64,000 nucleotides of DNA from Limnohabitans sp. Rim28. GTDB lineage: Bacteria; Pseudomonadota; Gammaproteobacteria; Burkholderiales; Burkholderiaceae_C. Every line of letters starts with the position of its first letter. The stretch's first letter is position 1. Below the pieces are notes generated by a model that was not told where the DNA came from, did no database searches, and saw only the letters and a program-made list of their open reading frames with translations. The DNA is taken from positions 1-64,000 of the forward strand of contig NZ_ALKN02000007.1 of NCBI RefSeq assembly GCF_000293865.2, in the 5' to 3' direction. Both the position numbers and the translations under genes were made by a program. Shown here one piece after another: positions 45,082 to 53,737 of the stretch.

Positions 45082-46277
45082 ACACGTCCGACAAGAAACT
45101 CCCGCTCGAAGGCCTGCGCGTCGTCGAGTTCACCCACATGGTCATGGGGCCCACTTGCGGCATGGTGCTGGCCGACATGGGGGCCGAAGTCATCAAGGTC
45201 GAGCCCATCGAGGGCGACCGCACACGGCATTTGCTCGGTTCGGGCGCGGGCTTTTTCCCGATGTTCAACCGCAACAAGAAAAGCATCCAGATCAATCTGC
45301 AAAGCCCCGAAGGTGCCGAGATGGCGCGGCGCTTGTGCGCCACGGCCGATGTGGTGGCCGAAAACTTCAAACCCGGCTCGATGGCGAAGTACGGCCTGGA
45401 CTACGCCAGCCTGTCGGCCCACAACCCCAAGATCATTTACGCCAGCCTCAAGGGTTTTTTGCCAGGGCCTTATGACCACCGCACCGCGCTCGATGAAGTG
45501 GTGCAGATGATGGGTGGCTTGGCCTACATGACGGGCCGCCCCGGCGACCCGCTGCGCGCGGGCACCAGCGTGAACGACATCATGGGCGGCATGTTCGGTG
45601 CGATTGGCGTGCTGGGCGCGCTCATCCAGCGCGGCATCACCGGGCGTGGGCAAGAGATTCAGTCGGCCTTGTTTGAGAACAACGTGTTTCTGGTGGGCCA
45701 GCACATGCTGCAGTACGCCATCACCGGCAAGGCCGCCGAGCCCATGCCCAACCGCATCTCGGCCTGGGCGGTGTACGACGTGTTCACCGTCAAGAACGGC
45801 GCGCAAATCTTTTTGGCTGCCGTGAGCGATGCGCAGTGGGCCACTTTTTGCGATGTGTTGGGTTTTGCCGACCTCAAGGCCGACGCGCGTTACAGCGACA
45901 ACAACGCCCGCGTATCGCTGCGTGCCGAGCTGATGCCTGAGTTGCGCCGCCGCTTGGAGGCCTTCACCGCCGCCGAGTTGACCGCCATTTTTGAAAAAGC
46001 CGGACTGCCCTTTGCGCCCATCGTCAAGCCCGAAGAACTGTTTGACGACCCGCACCTGAATGCCACCGGCGGTTTGGCCGATGTGCGCCTCACCGATGGC
46101 CCCAAGGCGGGGCAGACGGCCCGCGCGGCCCTGTTCCCTTTCACCATGAACGGGCAACGCCTGGGCGTGCGCCACCAGCCGCCCAAGCAAGGTGAAAATA
46201 CCGATGAATTGCTGCAAGGCTTGGGCCTGAGTGCGGCAGAGATCGCCAGTTTGCGAGCCAGCAAGGCGGTGGCCTGA
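45078..46277 (+). CDS. CaiB/BaiF (family III) CoA transferase
   Basis: 399 residues. The opening LPLEGLRVVEFTHMVMGPTCGMVLADMGAEVIKVE-type block and NKKSIQINL place it in class III CoA transferases; the catalytic Asp is expected in the segment HRTALDEVVQMMGG (family knowledge). It is coupled to the lyase gene (ATGA) and followed 58 bp later by a Bug receptor gene, giving a likely order of import, CoA activation and aldol-type cleavage. Confidence 0.92.
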   Translation: MNTSDKKLPLEGLRVVEFTHMVMGPTCGMVLADMGAEVIKVEPIEGDRTRHLLGSGAGFFPMFNRNKKSIQINLQSPEGAEMARRLCATADVVAENFKPGSMAKYGLDYASLSAHNPKIIYASLKGFLPGPYDHRTALDEVVQMMGGLAYMTGRPGDPLRAGTSVNDIMGGMFGAIGVLGALIQRGITGRGQEIQSALFENNVFLVGQHMLQYAITGKAAEPMPNRISAWAVYDVFTVKNGAQIFLAAVSDAQWATFCDVLGFADLKADARYSDNNARVSLRAELMPELRRRLEAFTAAELTAIFEKAGLPFAPIVKPEELFDDPHLNATGGLADVRLTDGPKAGQTARAALFPFTMNGQRLGVRHQPPKQGENTDELLQGLGLSAAEIASLRASKAVA

Positions 46278-46335
46278 CGTGGGCCATGGGCCTGATGCGT
46301 TTTATTTCCCATCAACTTCAAGAAAGAGACACACC

Positions 46336-47316
46336 ATGAAAACACCCATCACCCGGCGCAGCGCATTGGTCGCTTTGTCATCGGTCGCCGCCGCAACTTT
46401 GCCGGGCATGGCGCTGGCGCAAGCGGACCGTCCCGTCAAATTCATCCTGCCCAATGCCACCGGCTCGGGTGTGGACGCCATCACACGCGCAGCAGCGCCC
46501 GCCATTGGCAAGGCTTTGGGTGCCAACGTGGTGGTGGAAAACCAATCGGGTGCCAGTGGCGTGATTGGTTTGCAGGCCATGGCCAAGAACCCGCCCGATG
46601 GCTTCACCTTGTCGGTGGTGTCCAACAACGTGGTGATTTTCCCCAGCGTCATTAAAAACCTGCCGTTTGAAATGCCCGCCGATTTCACACCGATTGCGGT
46701 GCTGGGATCCACCCCCTTGGTGTTGGTGGCGAACCCCCAAAAAGTGCCCTCCAACAACAGCCGTGAATTCATTGCCGCCCTGCGTGCCAAGCCGGACGGC
46801 TACAACTTCGGCTCTGGTGGCACGGGAACGATCTTGCACCTGGCCGCCGAGATGTTTGTGGACGAAGCCGGTGTCAAGGCGCGCCATATCCCCTACAAAG
46901 GCGTAGGCCCCATGGTCACTGACTTGTTGGGGGGTCAAATTGACTTTGCCGTCTTGGCTTTGCCCAGCGTACAGCAGCACATCCGAAGTGGTGCGCTCAA
47001 GGCCGTGGGCATGTGTGGCGACAAGCGAAGCGCCGCTGCGCCAGACATTCCTACCTTTGTGGAGCAGGGCTTGCCCACTTACGTGATCGATGCCTGGTTT
47101 GGTGTGCTCGGCCCCAAGGGCATGAGCGCTGCCAATGTGAAAAGGGTCAACGATGCCTTGGTGCAGGCCTTCAACGATCCGGCCGTCAAGGAAGTCATGG
47201 CCAAGCAAGGCAACACGATCGCCATCAGCACGCCAGAGCAAGCTCAGCGCGTCTTCCGAAGCGAAATGGAGCGCTTTGCTGCGCTGGTCAAGAAAGCGGG
47301 CATCGAGCCACAATAA
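46336..47316 (+). CDS. Tripartite tricarboxylate transporter substrate-binding protein (Bug family)
   Basis: 326 residues from the ATG at 46336, after AAGAAAGAGA. The signal peptide has a twin-Arg-like start (TRRSALVALSSVAAATLPG, cleaved near ALAQ). DRPVKFILPNATGSGVD replaces the usual PPGG loop, and DGFTLSVV and HIPYKGVGP follow. It closes the lyase-CoA transferase operon. The variant loop (NATGSG) may reflect a different ligand from the other five receptors in the window (inference). Confidence 0.92.
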   Translation: MKTPITRRSALVALSSVAAATLPGMALAQADRPVKFILPNATGSGVDAITRAAAPAIGKALGANVVVENQSGASGVIGLQAMAKNPPDGFTLSVVSNNVVIFPSVIKNLPFEMPADFTPIAVLGSTPLVLVANPQKVPSNNSREFIAALRAKPDGYNFGSGGTGTILHLAAEMFVDEAGVKARHIPYKGVGPMVTDLLGGQIDFAVLALPSVQQHIRSGALKAVGMCGDKRSAAAPDIPTFVEQGLPTYVIDAWFGVLGPKGMSAANVKRVNDALVQAFNDPAVKEVMAKQGNTIAISTPEQAQRVFRSEMERFAALVKKAGIEPQ

Positions 47317-47323
47317 GGCCCAT

Positions 47324-47463
47324 CGCCCATCCCTCGTCGCTTGACATTTGGCGGTCAGGCGACGACCATGGGCGCATGTCCATCCAGGTTTTGATTTTCG
47401 GCATCCACCTCGCGCGCAGCACGCGGGGCAAGCCCTGCGCACCGCCGCAGGGTGTTTAAACAC
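47324..47463. repeat. Two hairpins and a 12-bp palindrome in the Bug-hppD gap
   Basis: Arms 47324-47340 and 47359-47374 are inverted with a small central mismatch. A second hairpin is CCCTGCG (47433-47439) with CGCAGGG (47446-47452), and it runs into the perfect palindrome GTGTTTAAACAC (47452-47463). There is no T-run after the first; the second could work as a weak terminator. No gene lies in 47317-47543. Confidence 0.5.
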
Positions 47464-47543
47464 TCCCCCTGTTTCGTTTGACCGATTTCAATTCGGGCCG
47501 CGCTCACCTTGCAGCGTGGTCCTGCTTTTCACTGGAGATTTTC

Positions 47544-48620
47544 ATGGCCGATTTGTTTGACAACCCCATGGGTTTGTGTGGTTTCGAGTTTGTCGAGTTC
47601 GCTTCCCCCACCCCCAACACCCTGGAGCCGCTGTTCGCGCAGATGGGCTTCTCGCTGGTCGCCAAACACCGCTCCAAAGACGTGGTGCTCTACCGCCAGG
47701 GCGACATCAATTTCATCGTCAACCGCGAGCCCAAAAGCCTGGCCGGTTACTTTGCTGCCGAGCACGGCCCATGTGCTTGTGCGCTGGCGTTTCGGGTGAA
47801 GGATTCGCACAAGGCTTATGCGCGGGCGCTGGAACTGGGTGCGCAGCCGGTGGATGTGCCCACTGGCCCGATGGAGCTGCGCCTGCCCGCCATCAAGGGC
47901 ATTGGCGGCGCGCCCTTGTATTTGATCGACCGCTTTGAAGATGGCAAGAGCATTTACGACATCGACTTTGAATTCATCGATGGCGCAGACCGCCACCCGC
48001 CCGGCCACGGCCTCAAGCTGATCGACCACATGACGCACAACGTCTACAAAGGGCGCATGGCTTACTGGAGCGGCTTTTATGAAAAGCTTTTCAACTTTCA
48101 GGAGATTCGCTACTTTGACATCAAGGGCGAATACACCGGCCTGACCAGCCAGGCCATGATGGCCCCGGACGGCTTGATCCGCATCCCGCTGAACGAAGAG
48201 TCGGGCAAGACCGGTGGCCAGATCGAAGAGTTTTTGATGCAGTTCAACGGCGAGGGTATCCAGCACATCGCCCTGCTCACCGACGACATCCTGAAGAGCG
48301 TGGACGCGCTCCAGATGGCCGGCATCCCGCTCATGACCGCACCCAACGACATTTATTACGAGATGCTGGAAGAGCGCTTGCCTGGCCATGGCGAGCCGGT
48401 GCCCGAGTTGCAAGCGCGCGGCATCTTGATGGACGGCTCCACGGCCAATGGCGAAAAGCGCTTGCTGCTGCAAATCTTCAGCCAAACCCTGCTGGGCCCG
48501 GTGTTCTTTGAGTTCATCCAGCGCAAAGCCGACGAGGGTTTTGGCGAAGGCAACTTCAAGGCGCTGTTTGAAAGCCTGGAGCGCGACCAGATTCGGCGGG
48601 GGGCGATTGCGGTGGAGTGA
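47544..48620 (+). CDS. hppD: 4-hydroxyphenylpyruvate dioxygenase
   Basis: 358 residues of the HPPD family, which converts 4-hydroxyphenylpyruvate to homogentisate in tyrosine catabolism. The three iron ligands lie in [22 protein letters not shown] and VFFEFIQRK, in the order His, His, Glu, and [10 protein letters not shown] is the typical C-terminal block. The ATG at 47544 has CTGGAG upstream. No homogentisate dioxygenase is adjacent. A toxin-antitoxin pair follows. Confidence 0.94.
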   Translation: MADLFDNPMGLCGFEFVEFASPTPNTLEPLFAQMGFSLVAKHRSKDVVLYRQGDINFIVNREPKSLAGYFAAEHGPCACALAFRVKDSHKAYARALELGAQPVDVPTGPMELRLPAIKGIGGAPLYLIDRFEDGKSIYDIDFEFIDGADRHPPGHGLKLIDHMTHNVYKGRMAYWSGFYEKLFNFQEIRYFDIKGEYTGLTSQAMMAPDGLIRIPLNEESGKTGGQIEEFLMQFNGEGIQHIALLTDDILKSVDALQMAGIPLMTAPNDIYYEMLEERLPGHGEPVPELQARGILMDGSTANGEKRLLLQIFSQTLLGPVFFEFIQRKADEGFGEGNFKALFESLERDQIRRGAIAVE

Positions 48621-48686
48621 GGGTTTGGCTGTGGACGCGTGTACGCCCGACGAACCCCACAAGGTCGTGTGCTTTTTTAATTGCCC

Positions 48687-48714
48687 TTGATTTTAGTAAC
48701 ACCTTGTGTGATAC
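48687..48714 (+). promoter_or_regulatory. Candidate promoter/operator of the toxin-antitoxin pair
   Basis: TTGATT and TGATAC are separated by 16 bp and lie 23 bp before the toxin start, in an AT-rich stretch. They overlap an imperfect dyad (GTAACAC...GTGTGATAC) that could be the antitoxin's operator, as autoregulation is usual in these modules. Confidence 0.45.
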
Positions 48715-48736
48715 TTGGAAAAATAGGGAGGCGCAA

Positions 48737-49111
48737 ATGGACATCTTTAAAAGTGCGTGGTTCACGCGCTTTGCCCGAAAAGAAAAGATTTCTGTTGCTG
48801 CGCTTCACGATGCAGTCGTCCGAGCAGAACGCGGTTTGATCGATGCCGATTTGGGCGCAGGTGTGATCAAGCAACGAATCGCTCGCCCAGGCGAGAGTCG
48901 TTCAAAGGGTTATCGAACGATTCTGCTGTTTCGTCAGCAGCATCGGTGTTTCTTTGTTTATGGCTTTGCCAAGAGCGAGTTGGAAAACATCAGCGCCTTG
49001 GAAGAGGCCCAATTCAAGCAGATGGCTCGTCACGTATTGGATTTAACGGATGCCCAACTCATGGAGTTGGTGACTCAAGGACATTTTGAAAAGGTGGTGC
49101 AAGATGCCTAA
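48737..49111 (+). CDS. RelE/HigB-type toxin (type II toxin-antitoxin, PF06296-like)
   Basis: 124 residues. KQRIARPGESRSKGYRTILL and RCFFVYGFAKSELENISALE match the RelE-like toxin group of PF06296, thought to be ribosome-dependent mRNA interferases. A strong GGGAGG precedes the ATG at 48737. Its 3' end overlaps the antitoxin gene by 8 bp, the toxin-first order of higBA-type modules. The gene appears intact. Confidence 0.87.
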   Translation: MDIFKSAWFTRFARKEKISVAALHDAVVRAERGLIDADLGAGVIKQRIARPGESRSKGYRTILLFRQQHRCFFVYGFAKSELENISALEEAQFKQMARHVLDLTDAQLMELVTQGHFEKVVQDA

Positions 49112-49421
49112 AAAATACCGCAGTGATGCATTGGCTGCGATTCACGAAACGATGGAGGCTTTGCATGAAGTGGGCGCTGTGGACCGCCAGACCATGCGGG
49201 AGTTTGACGAGACTTGCCTCACGCCCATTGAGGTGATGCTGCCTGAACAAATCAAAGCACTGAGGATGCGCGAGCATATTTCGCAGCCGGTGTTTGCGCG
49301 ATACCTGAATGTGTCAAAGAACCTTGTTTCTGATTGGGAGCGCGGCATCAAAAAGCCCGGCGGCCCAGCGCTCAGATTGCTCACGGTGATTCAACACAAG
49401 GGCTTGATGTCGATCGCTTGA
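49104..49421 (+). CDS. XRE-type antitoxin (HigA-like)
   Basis: 105 residues from the ATG at 49104. The C-terminal half is an HTH of the Cro/CI type (MREHISQPVFARYLNVSKNLVSDWERG), and the N-terminal half should bind the toxin. It overlaps the toxin gene by 8 bp, so the two are coupled. It should repress the shared promoter near 48687-48714. The gene is intact, so the module is probably functional. Confidence 0.88.
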   Translation: MPKKYRSDALAAIHETMEALHEVGAVDRQTMREFDETCLTPIEVMLPEQIKALRMREHISQPVFARYLNVSKNLVSDWERGIKKPGGPALRLLTVIQHKGLMSIA

Positions 49422-49463
49422 CACAATGCTGTCGTCTCCACTACCTCACTCGTCACCCCGCAT

Positions 49464-49688
49464 ATGAAGGAAATCGATTTGAACTTGTCGCAAAAATTTT
49501 CACGGGAATCGGCAGAGACGCTGGCCGACATGAAAGCCACGGGCACAGGCCATGCGTTGGACGATGTTCGGGTTTATTTTTCTCAACTTAAAAAGCATCG
49601 CCAAGGGCAATCTGAGCGGCCAGCTATGCTGCAACCGAAAAAATGTCCTGACTCATTGGCTTTGCTGACTCGCATTCGTCACAAGTGA
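49464..49688 (+). CDS. Small protein resembling an orphan antitoxin
   Basis: 74 residues. DLNLSQKFSRESAETLADMKATGTGHALDDVRVYF resembles the central part of short antitoxins that pair with ParE-like toxins, although I cannot name the family firmly. There is no partner toxin downstream, and the C-terminus (KKCPDSLALLTRIRHK) looks non-conserved, so it may be a truncated or frameshifted leftover. It lacks a good ribosome binding site. It follows the intact toxin-antitoxin pair by 42 bp. Confidence 0.4.
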   Translation: MKEIDLNLSQKFSRESAETLADMKATGTGHALDDVRVYFSQLKKHRQGQSERPAMLQPKKCPDSLALLTRIRHK

Positions 49689-49876
49689 CAAACTGAACGG
49701 GCCTGCCGCCCTGTTCTAAAAATCAGCCAACTTCTTTCCAGACGCGCTCGAAGCAACAGTCTCGGATGTGACTTGGTAAGGGCTGTTTCGAAAACTTTGG
49801 GTTTTTACCCGATTGCACAAAAGGGGTCTTCTCGCCACAGTTGAACGCTGTTGCTTTGAACAAAGGGTCCCCCGTC

Positions 49877-50335
49877 ATGAAACTGAACGTCAACGGTAAA
49901 AACCGCAGCCTCGATGTCGAGCCCGAGATGCCCCTGTTGTGGGCCTTGCGCGATGAGCTTGGCATCCAAGGCCCCAAGTTCGGTTGCGGCATCGCCCAAT
50001 GTGGGTCGTGCACAGTGCTGCTCAATGGCGAGCCGGTGCGCTCTTGTGTTTACCCGGTCTCGGCCTCTGCGGGGCAAAAAGTCATCACCATCGAAGGCCT
50101 GGCCGACAAGGGCCGCTTGCACGCCGTGCAGCAAGCCTGGATCGACCACCAAGTGCCCCAGTGCGGTTATTGCCAAGGCGGGCAGATGCTCGCAGCCGTG
50201 GCCCTGCTCAAGAAAAAGCCCAAACCCACCGACGAAGACATCGATGCCGCCATGACCAACATTTGCCGTTGTGGCACCTATGCACGCATCCGCACCGCCA
50301 TCCACGCCGCTGCCAAGAAAGGGACCCGCGCATGA
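49877..50335 (+). CDS. iorA: 2Fe-2S subunit of an isoquinoline 1-oxidoreductase-type Mo hydroxylase
   Basis: 152 residues from the ATG at 49877. Two [2Fe-2S] centres are visible: a plant-ferredoxin motif [18 protein letters not shown] with the fourth Cys in RSCVYP, and the alpha-helical centre QCGYCQGGQ with NICRCGTY. This is the standard IorA/CoxS-type electron-transfer subunit of the xanthine dehydrogenase family. It has no leader and would be exported with its large partner. The start of a six-gene coupled operon; it overlaps the next gene in an ATGA. Confidence 0.9.
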   Translation: MKLNVNGKNRSLDVEPEMPLLWALRDELGIQGPKFGCGIAQCGSCTVLLNGEPVRSCVYPVSASAGQKVITIEGLADKGRLHAVQQAWIDHQVPQCGYCQGGQMLAAVALLKKKPKPTDEDIDAAMTNICRCGTYARIRTAIHAAAKKGTRA

Positions 50336-52500
50336 GCACCCCCCATCTGACTTCCGGCATGGACCGCCGCCACTTCTTGAAGATCTCCAGCACCGCCACG
50401 GCGGGCTTGTCGATGGGCTTTTTCGTGCCACAAAGTGCGCAGGCGGCCGCAACGCCCCAGCTCAATGTCTGGGTCGAAATCGAGCCCAACGACACGATTG
50501 TCATCCGCTACGCCCGTGCAGAAATGGGCCAGGGCAGCATGACCTCTGCGCCCATGATGATTGCCGAGGAGTTGGAGGCCGATTGGAAAAAAGTGCGCGT
50601 CGAGTACGCCACGGCGCATGAAAACCTGCGCACCAAACGCGCCTATGGCGACATGGCGTCGGTGGGCAGCCGCACCATCCGCAACTCGCAAGAATATTTG
50701 CGCAAAGCAGGGGCCACCGGGCGCGAGATGCTGATTGCCGCTGCCGCGCAGCAATGGGGCGTGCCAGCCAGCGAGTGCAAAGCCGCGCTCAGCAAGGTCA
50801 CCCACCTGCCCAGCAAGCGTGTGCTCAGCTACGGCAAACTGGCCGCCGCGGCGGCCAAACTGGAAGCCCCCAAAGACGTCAAGCTCAAAGACCCCAAAGC
50901 CTGGACCCTCATCGGCAAGTCCATCCCGCGTGTGGACATCCCCGACATCGTCACCGGCCGTGTGAAGTACGGTATTGACGCACAAGTGCCCGGCATGCTG
51001 CACGCGGCCATTGCGGCTTGCCCGGTGTTCAACGGCACCATCAAAACCATGGACGCCTCCAAGGTGGAAAACCGCAGGGGCATCGTCAAGGTGTTGAACA
51101 TGGGCACCTTTGTGGCCGTGGTGGCCGACAACTGGTGGCGCGCCAAAGAAGCGCTGCGTGATGTGGCGGTGGACTGGGATGTGGGCGAGCACGGTACCTT
51201 GAGCAGCGCCGTCATCATGTCCCACTTCAAAGCCGGTATGGATCAGCCAGAACTGGCGGTGGCCCGCAACGACGGCAACACGGCCGATGCGCTGAGCAAA
51301 GCGGCCAAGGTGGTGGAGGCCGAGTACTTCACACCCTATTTGGCGCACGCCACCATGGAGCCGATGGTGTGTACCGCTTGGTTGCAGGGCGAACAACTCG
51401 ATGTGTGGTGCTCGACGCAAAATCCTGAAGCCACTTTGGCCGTGGCGGCTGCGACAGCGGGCGTGCCACAGGCCAACGTGAAAGTGCACCCCATGCAATT
51501 GGGTGGCGGTCTCGGGCGCAAAAGCCCGCAAGACTTCACACGCCAAGCCGTCGCGATCGCCAAGGCCATGCCCGGCAAGCCCGTCAAAATGCTGTGGTCT
51601 CGCGAAGAAGAAATCCAGCACGGCTTGTACCGCCCGGCCAGTCTGATGCGTTTCAAGGCGGGTTTGAGTGCCACGGGCAAAGCCGAGGCGCTGCACATCC
51701 GTGTCAGTGCCCCATCCATCTTGGCCACCTTGCTGAAACTGCCCTTGCCCAGAGGCGTGGACGGTCAGGCCGTGGCCAGCTTCAACGACCACCCCTATGA
51801 CATCCCCAACACCTTGGTGGACTATGCCCAGCGCAACACCAATGTGCCCGTGGGTTTTTGGCGCACCGTGGGGCATTCACAAAACCCGTTTGGGCGTGAG
51901 TGCTTCATCGACGAGATGGCCCAGGCGGAAGCGCAAGACCCGGTTCAATACCGCTTGGCCATGCTGCCCAACAATGAAAAAGCCAACCGCGACCGTGCCA
52001 TCTTGTTGGCCGTGACCCAAGCAGCCGGGTGGGACAAAAAACCGGCCCCCGGTGTGTTCCGGGGTGTGGCCGCCACCGACGGATATGGCAGCTGGACGGC
52101 TTGTGTGTGCGATGTCTCCATCAACGCCAAAAACGAGGTCAAGATCCACCGCATCGTGATCGGCATTGACCCCGGTTATGCCGTCAACCCCGACAACATC
52201 GTGGCCCAGTTCCAGGGCAGCGTGGTGCACGGTTTGACGGCCATCTTCTGGGGTGAAAACACCATCAAGGATGGGCGTGTGGAGCAATCCAACTTCCACG
52301 ATTACCGCATGATGCGTTTGAACGAAATGCCCAAGGTGGAGGTGGTGATTGCCCCCACGGGCGGCTTCTGGGGCGGGGTGGGCGAGCCGGCCCAAGCGCC
52401 TTTGGCACCGGCGGTGGCCAACGCCATTTCGGCGGCACTCGGCAAACGCATCCGCAGCTTGCCTTTGAAGAACCATGGTTTGACTTTGGCACGCGCATGA
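50332..52500 (+). CDS. iorB: Molybdopterin-binding subunit of an IorB-type Mo hydroxylase
   Basis: 722 residues from the ATG at 50332, a coupling overlap with the small subunit. A Tat signal ([19 protein letters not shown]) directs export of the folded enzyme. [39 protein letters not shown] and the C-terminal [18 protein letters not shown] with its putative catalytic Glu are IorB/aldehyde-oxidase-like signatures. IorAB enzymes hydroxylate N-heterocycles or aldehydes and feed electrons to c-type cytochromes. The actual substrate is unknown. It overlaps soxX (ATGA), which is remarkable. Confidence 0.9.
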   Translation: MSTPHLTSGMDRRHFLKISSTATAGLSMGFFVPQSAQAAATPQLNVWVEIEPNDTIVIRYARAEMGQGSMTSAPMMIAEELEADWKKVRVEYATAHENLRTKRAYGDMASVGSRTIRNSQEYLRKAGATGREMLIAAAAQQWGVPASECKAALSKVTHLPSKRVLSYGKLAAAAAKLEAPKDVKLKDPKAWTLIGKSIPRVDIPDIVTGRVKYGIDAQVPGMLHAAIAACPVFNGTIKTMDASKVENRRGIVKVLNMGTFVAVVADNWWRAKEALRDVAVDWDVGEHGTLSSAVIMSHFKAGMDQPELAVARNDGNTADALSKAAKVVEAEYFTPYLAHATMEPMVCTAWLQGEQLDVWCSTQNPEATLAVAAATAGVPQANVKVHPMQLGGGLGRKSPQDFTRQAVAIAKAMPGKPVKMLWSREEEIQHGLYRPASLMRFKAGLSATGKAEALHIRVSAPSILATLLKLPLPRGVDGQAVASFNDHPYDIPNTLVDYAQRNTNVPVGFWRTVGHSQNPFGRECFIDEMAQAEAQDPVQYRLAMLPNNEKANRDRAILLAVTQAAGWDKKPAPGVFRGVAATDGYGSWTACVCDVSINAKNEVKIHRIVIGIDPGYAVNPDNIVAQFQGSVVHGLTAIFWGENTIKDGRVEQSNFHDYRMMRLNEMPKVEVVIAPTGGFWGGVGEPAQAPLAPAVANAISAALGKRIRSLPLKNHGLTLARA

Positions 52501-52913
52501 CGGTGCTGGGCTTGGCAAGGGTGTGGGCCTTGGTGTTCAGCGCTGGCTGGGGCTGGGCCGCAGCGCAAACGCCTGTGGCCCTTCAAGCCGGCTCGCCAGA
52601 GCGGGGCAAGGCCTTGCTCTTGCAAAGGCAAGACAGCGGTTGTGTGCTGTGCCATCAAGTGCAGGGTTTGCCTGCAGGTGGTGCACTCGGCCCGTCTTTG
52701 GTCGGTTTGCCCGAGCGCAGCACCAAAGACCAAGCCCGCGAGCGCATCGCCGATGCCCGGCGCTTCAACCCGCAAACCATCATGCCCGCCTATTTGAGTA
52801 CCGAGGGTTTGAACAAGGTGGCGAGCCCTTACAAGGGGCAAACCATTTTGACGGCGCAGGGGCTTGAAGACATCTTGAGTTACTTGTTTTTGCCCAGCAA
52901 GGCCACGCCATGA
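52497..52913 (+). CDS. soxX: SoxX-like monohaem cytochrome c
   Basis: 138 residues. A signal peptide ends near WAAAQ; the haem site CVLCH is at residues 49-53, and the distal Met is in NPQTIMPAYL. GGALGPSLVGLPERS and LTAQGLEDILSYLF are SoxX signatures. In the classical Sox system SoxX pairs with SoxA to load thiosulfate on SoxY. It is translationally coupled on both sides (iorB and soxY) by ATGA overlaps. Confidence 0.9.
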   Translation: MTVLGLARVWALVFSAGWGWAAAQTPVALQAGSPERGKALLLQRQDSGCVLCHQVQGLPAGGALGPSLVGLPERSTKDQARERIADARRFNPQTIMPAYLSTEGLNKVASPYKGQTILTAQGLEDILSYLFLPSKATP

Positions 52914-53395
52914 AGTGGCCCACATTGACCCGTCGCGAGGGCTTGCGGCAGACGCTGCGGGCCGGTCTTTATGGGCTGGCAGTTCAGCTGTGGCCCAGCC
53001 GCGCCCAAGACATGGCATCGGGCCAGTTGTTGAGCTTGGCGCAGATGATGGGGCCCCTGACCCAAGGCGCTCGCTTGTTACAACAAGACGTGAAGATCGT
53101 GGCCCCTGTGTTGGCCGACAACGGGACTTTGGTGCCTGTCACGGTGCAGGTGCAAAGCCCCATGACGCCCCAAGACCATGTGACGCATCTGTACCTGTTG
53201 TCTCAGCGCAATCCGGTGACCCAAATGGCGGTCTTCCATTTGGGGCCGTGGAACGGACGCGCCGAAATCAGCACACGCCTGCGCTTGGCGGGCACCCAGC
53301 AAGTGGTCGCTTTGGCGCGCCTGTCCAGTGGCGAGTTTCGTTATGGCCAGATGGAAATCATCGTCACCGAGTCGGCTTGCGTCGACGCCTCATGA
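52910..53395 (+). CDS. soxY: SoxY-like sulfur-carrier protein with altered C-terminal arm
   Basis: 161 residues. Twin-Arg-like leader TRREGLRQTLRAGLYGLAVQ, then an Ig-like SoxY domain (VKIVAPVLADNGTLVPVTVQ, HLYLLSQRNPVTQMAVFHLG). Classical SoxY ends in Gly-Gly-Cys-Gly-Gly, whose Cys carries the sulfur substrate. Here the end is IIVTESACVDAS: one Cys remains five residues from the end but all flanking glycines are gone. It may still be a carrier with changed specificity, or a non-carrier scaffold. Coupled to soxX and soxZ. Confidence 0.82.
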   Translation: MKWPTLTRREGLRQTLRAGLYGLAVQLWPSRAQDMASGQLLSLAQMMGPLTQGARLLQQDVKIVAPVLADNGTLVPVTVQVQSPMTPQDHVTHLYLLSQRNPVTQMAVFHLGPWNGRAEISTRLRLAGTQQVVALARLSSGEFRYGQMEIIVTESACVDAS

Positions 53396-53733
53396 CCATG
53401 GCATTTGCACGCATCCAATGGCCTGAACGCGTCTTGGCGGGGGATGTGGTCAAAGTGCGTCTGCTGGTGCAACACCCCATGGATACGGGGTACTTGCAAG
53501 ACCTGTTGGGCAAATTGGTGCCGCGCAATGTGATCCGGTCATTGACATGCACCTGGGGCCAGCAAGAGGTGTTCCGTGTGGAGCCATCGTCGGGGATCTC
53601 GGCCAACCCTTTGTTTGAATTTTTTGTGCGGGCAGAACAAACGGCCGAGATGCATGTGGCGTGGATCGATGACCGGGGTGTCAAAGGCCAGTTGCGGCAA
53701 ATGTTGCCGGTTTTGCCCAAGAGCAGCCCCTGA
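53392..53733 (+). CDS. soxZ: SoxZ-like partner of SoxY
   Basis: 113 residues from the ATG at 53392 overlapping the soxY stop. VRLLVQHPMDTGY, VPRNVIRSLTCTWGQQEVFRVE, GISANPLFEFFVRAEQ and MHVAWIDDRG are SoxZ signatures. There is no signal peptide; SoxZ normally crosses with SoxY through the latter's Tat leader. It ends four bases before soxA. Confidence 0.88.
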   Translation: MTMAFARIQWPERVLAGDVVKVRLLVQHPMDTGYLQDLLGKLVPRNVIRSLTCTWGQQEVFRVEPSSGISANPLFEFFVRAEQTAEMHVAWIDDRGVKGQLRQMLPVLPKSSP

Positions 53734-53737
53734 GCGC

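Noticed and set aside
49690-49876. Possible terminator GAACGGG...CCCTGTTC before iorA
   Set aside because: The stem is imperfect and no T-run follows; the 187-bp gap otherwise shows no gene or clear site.
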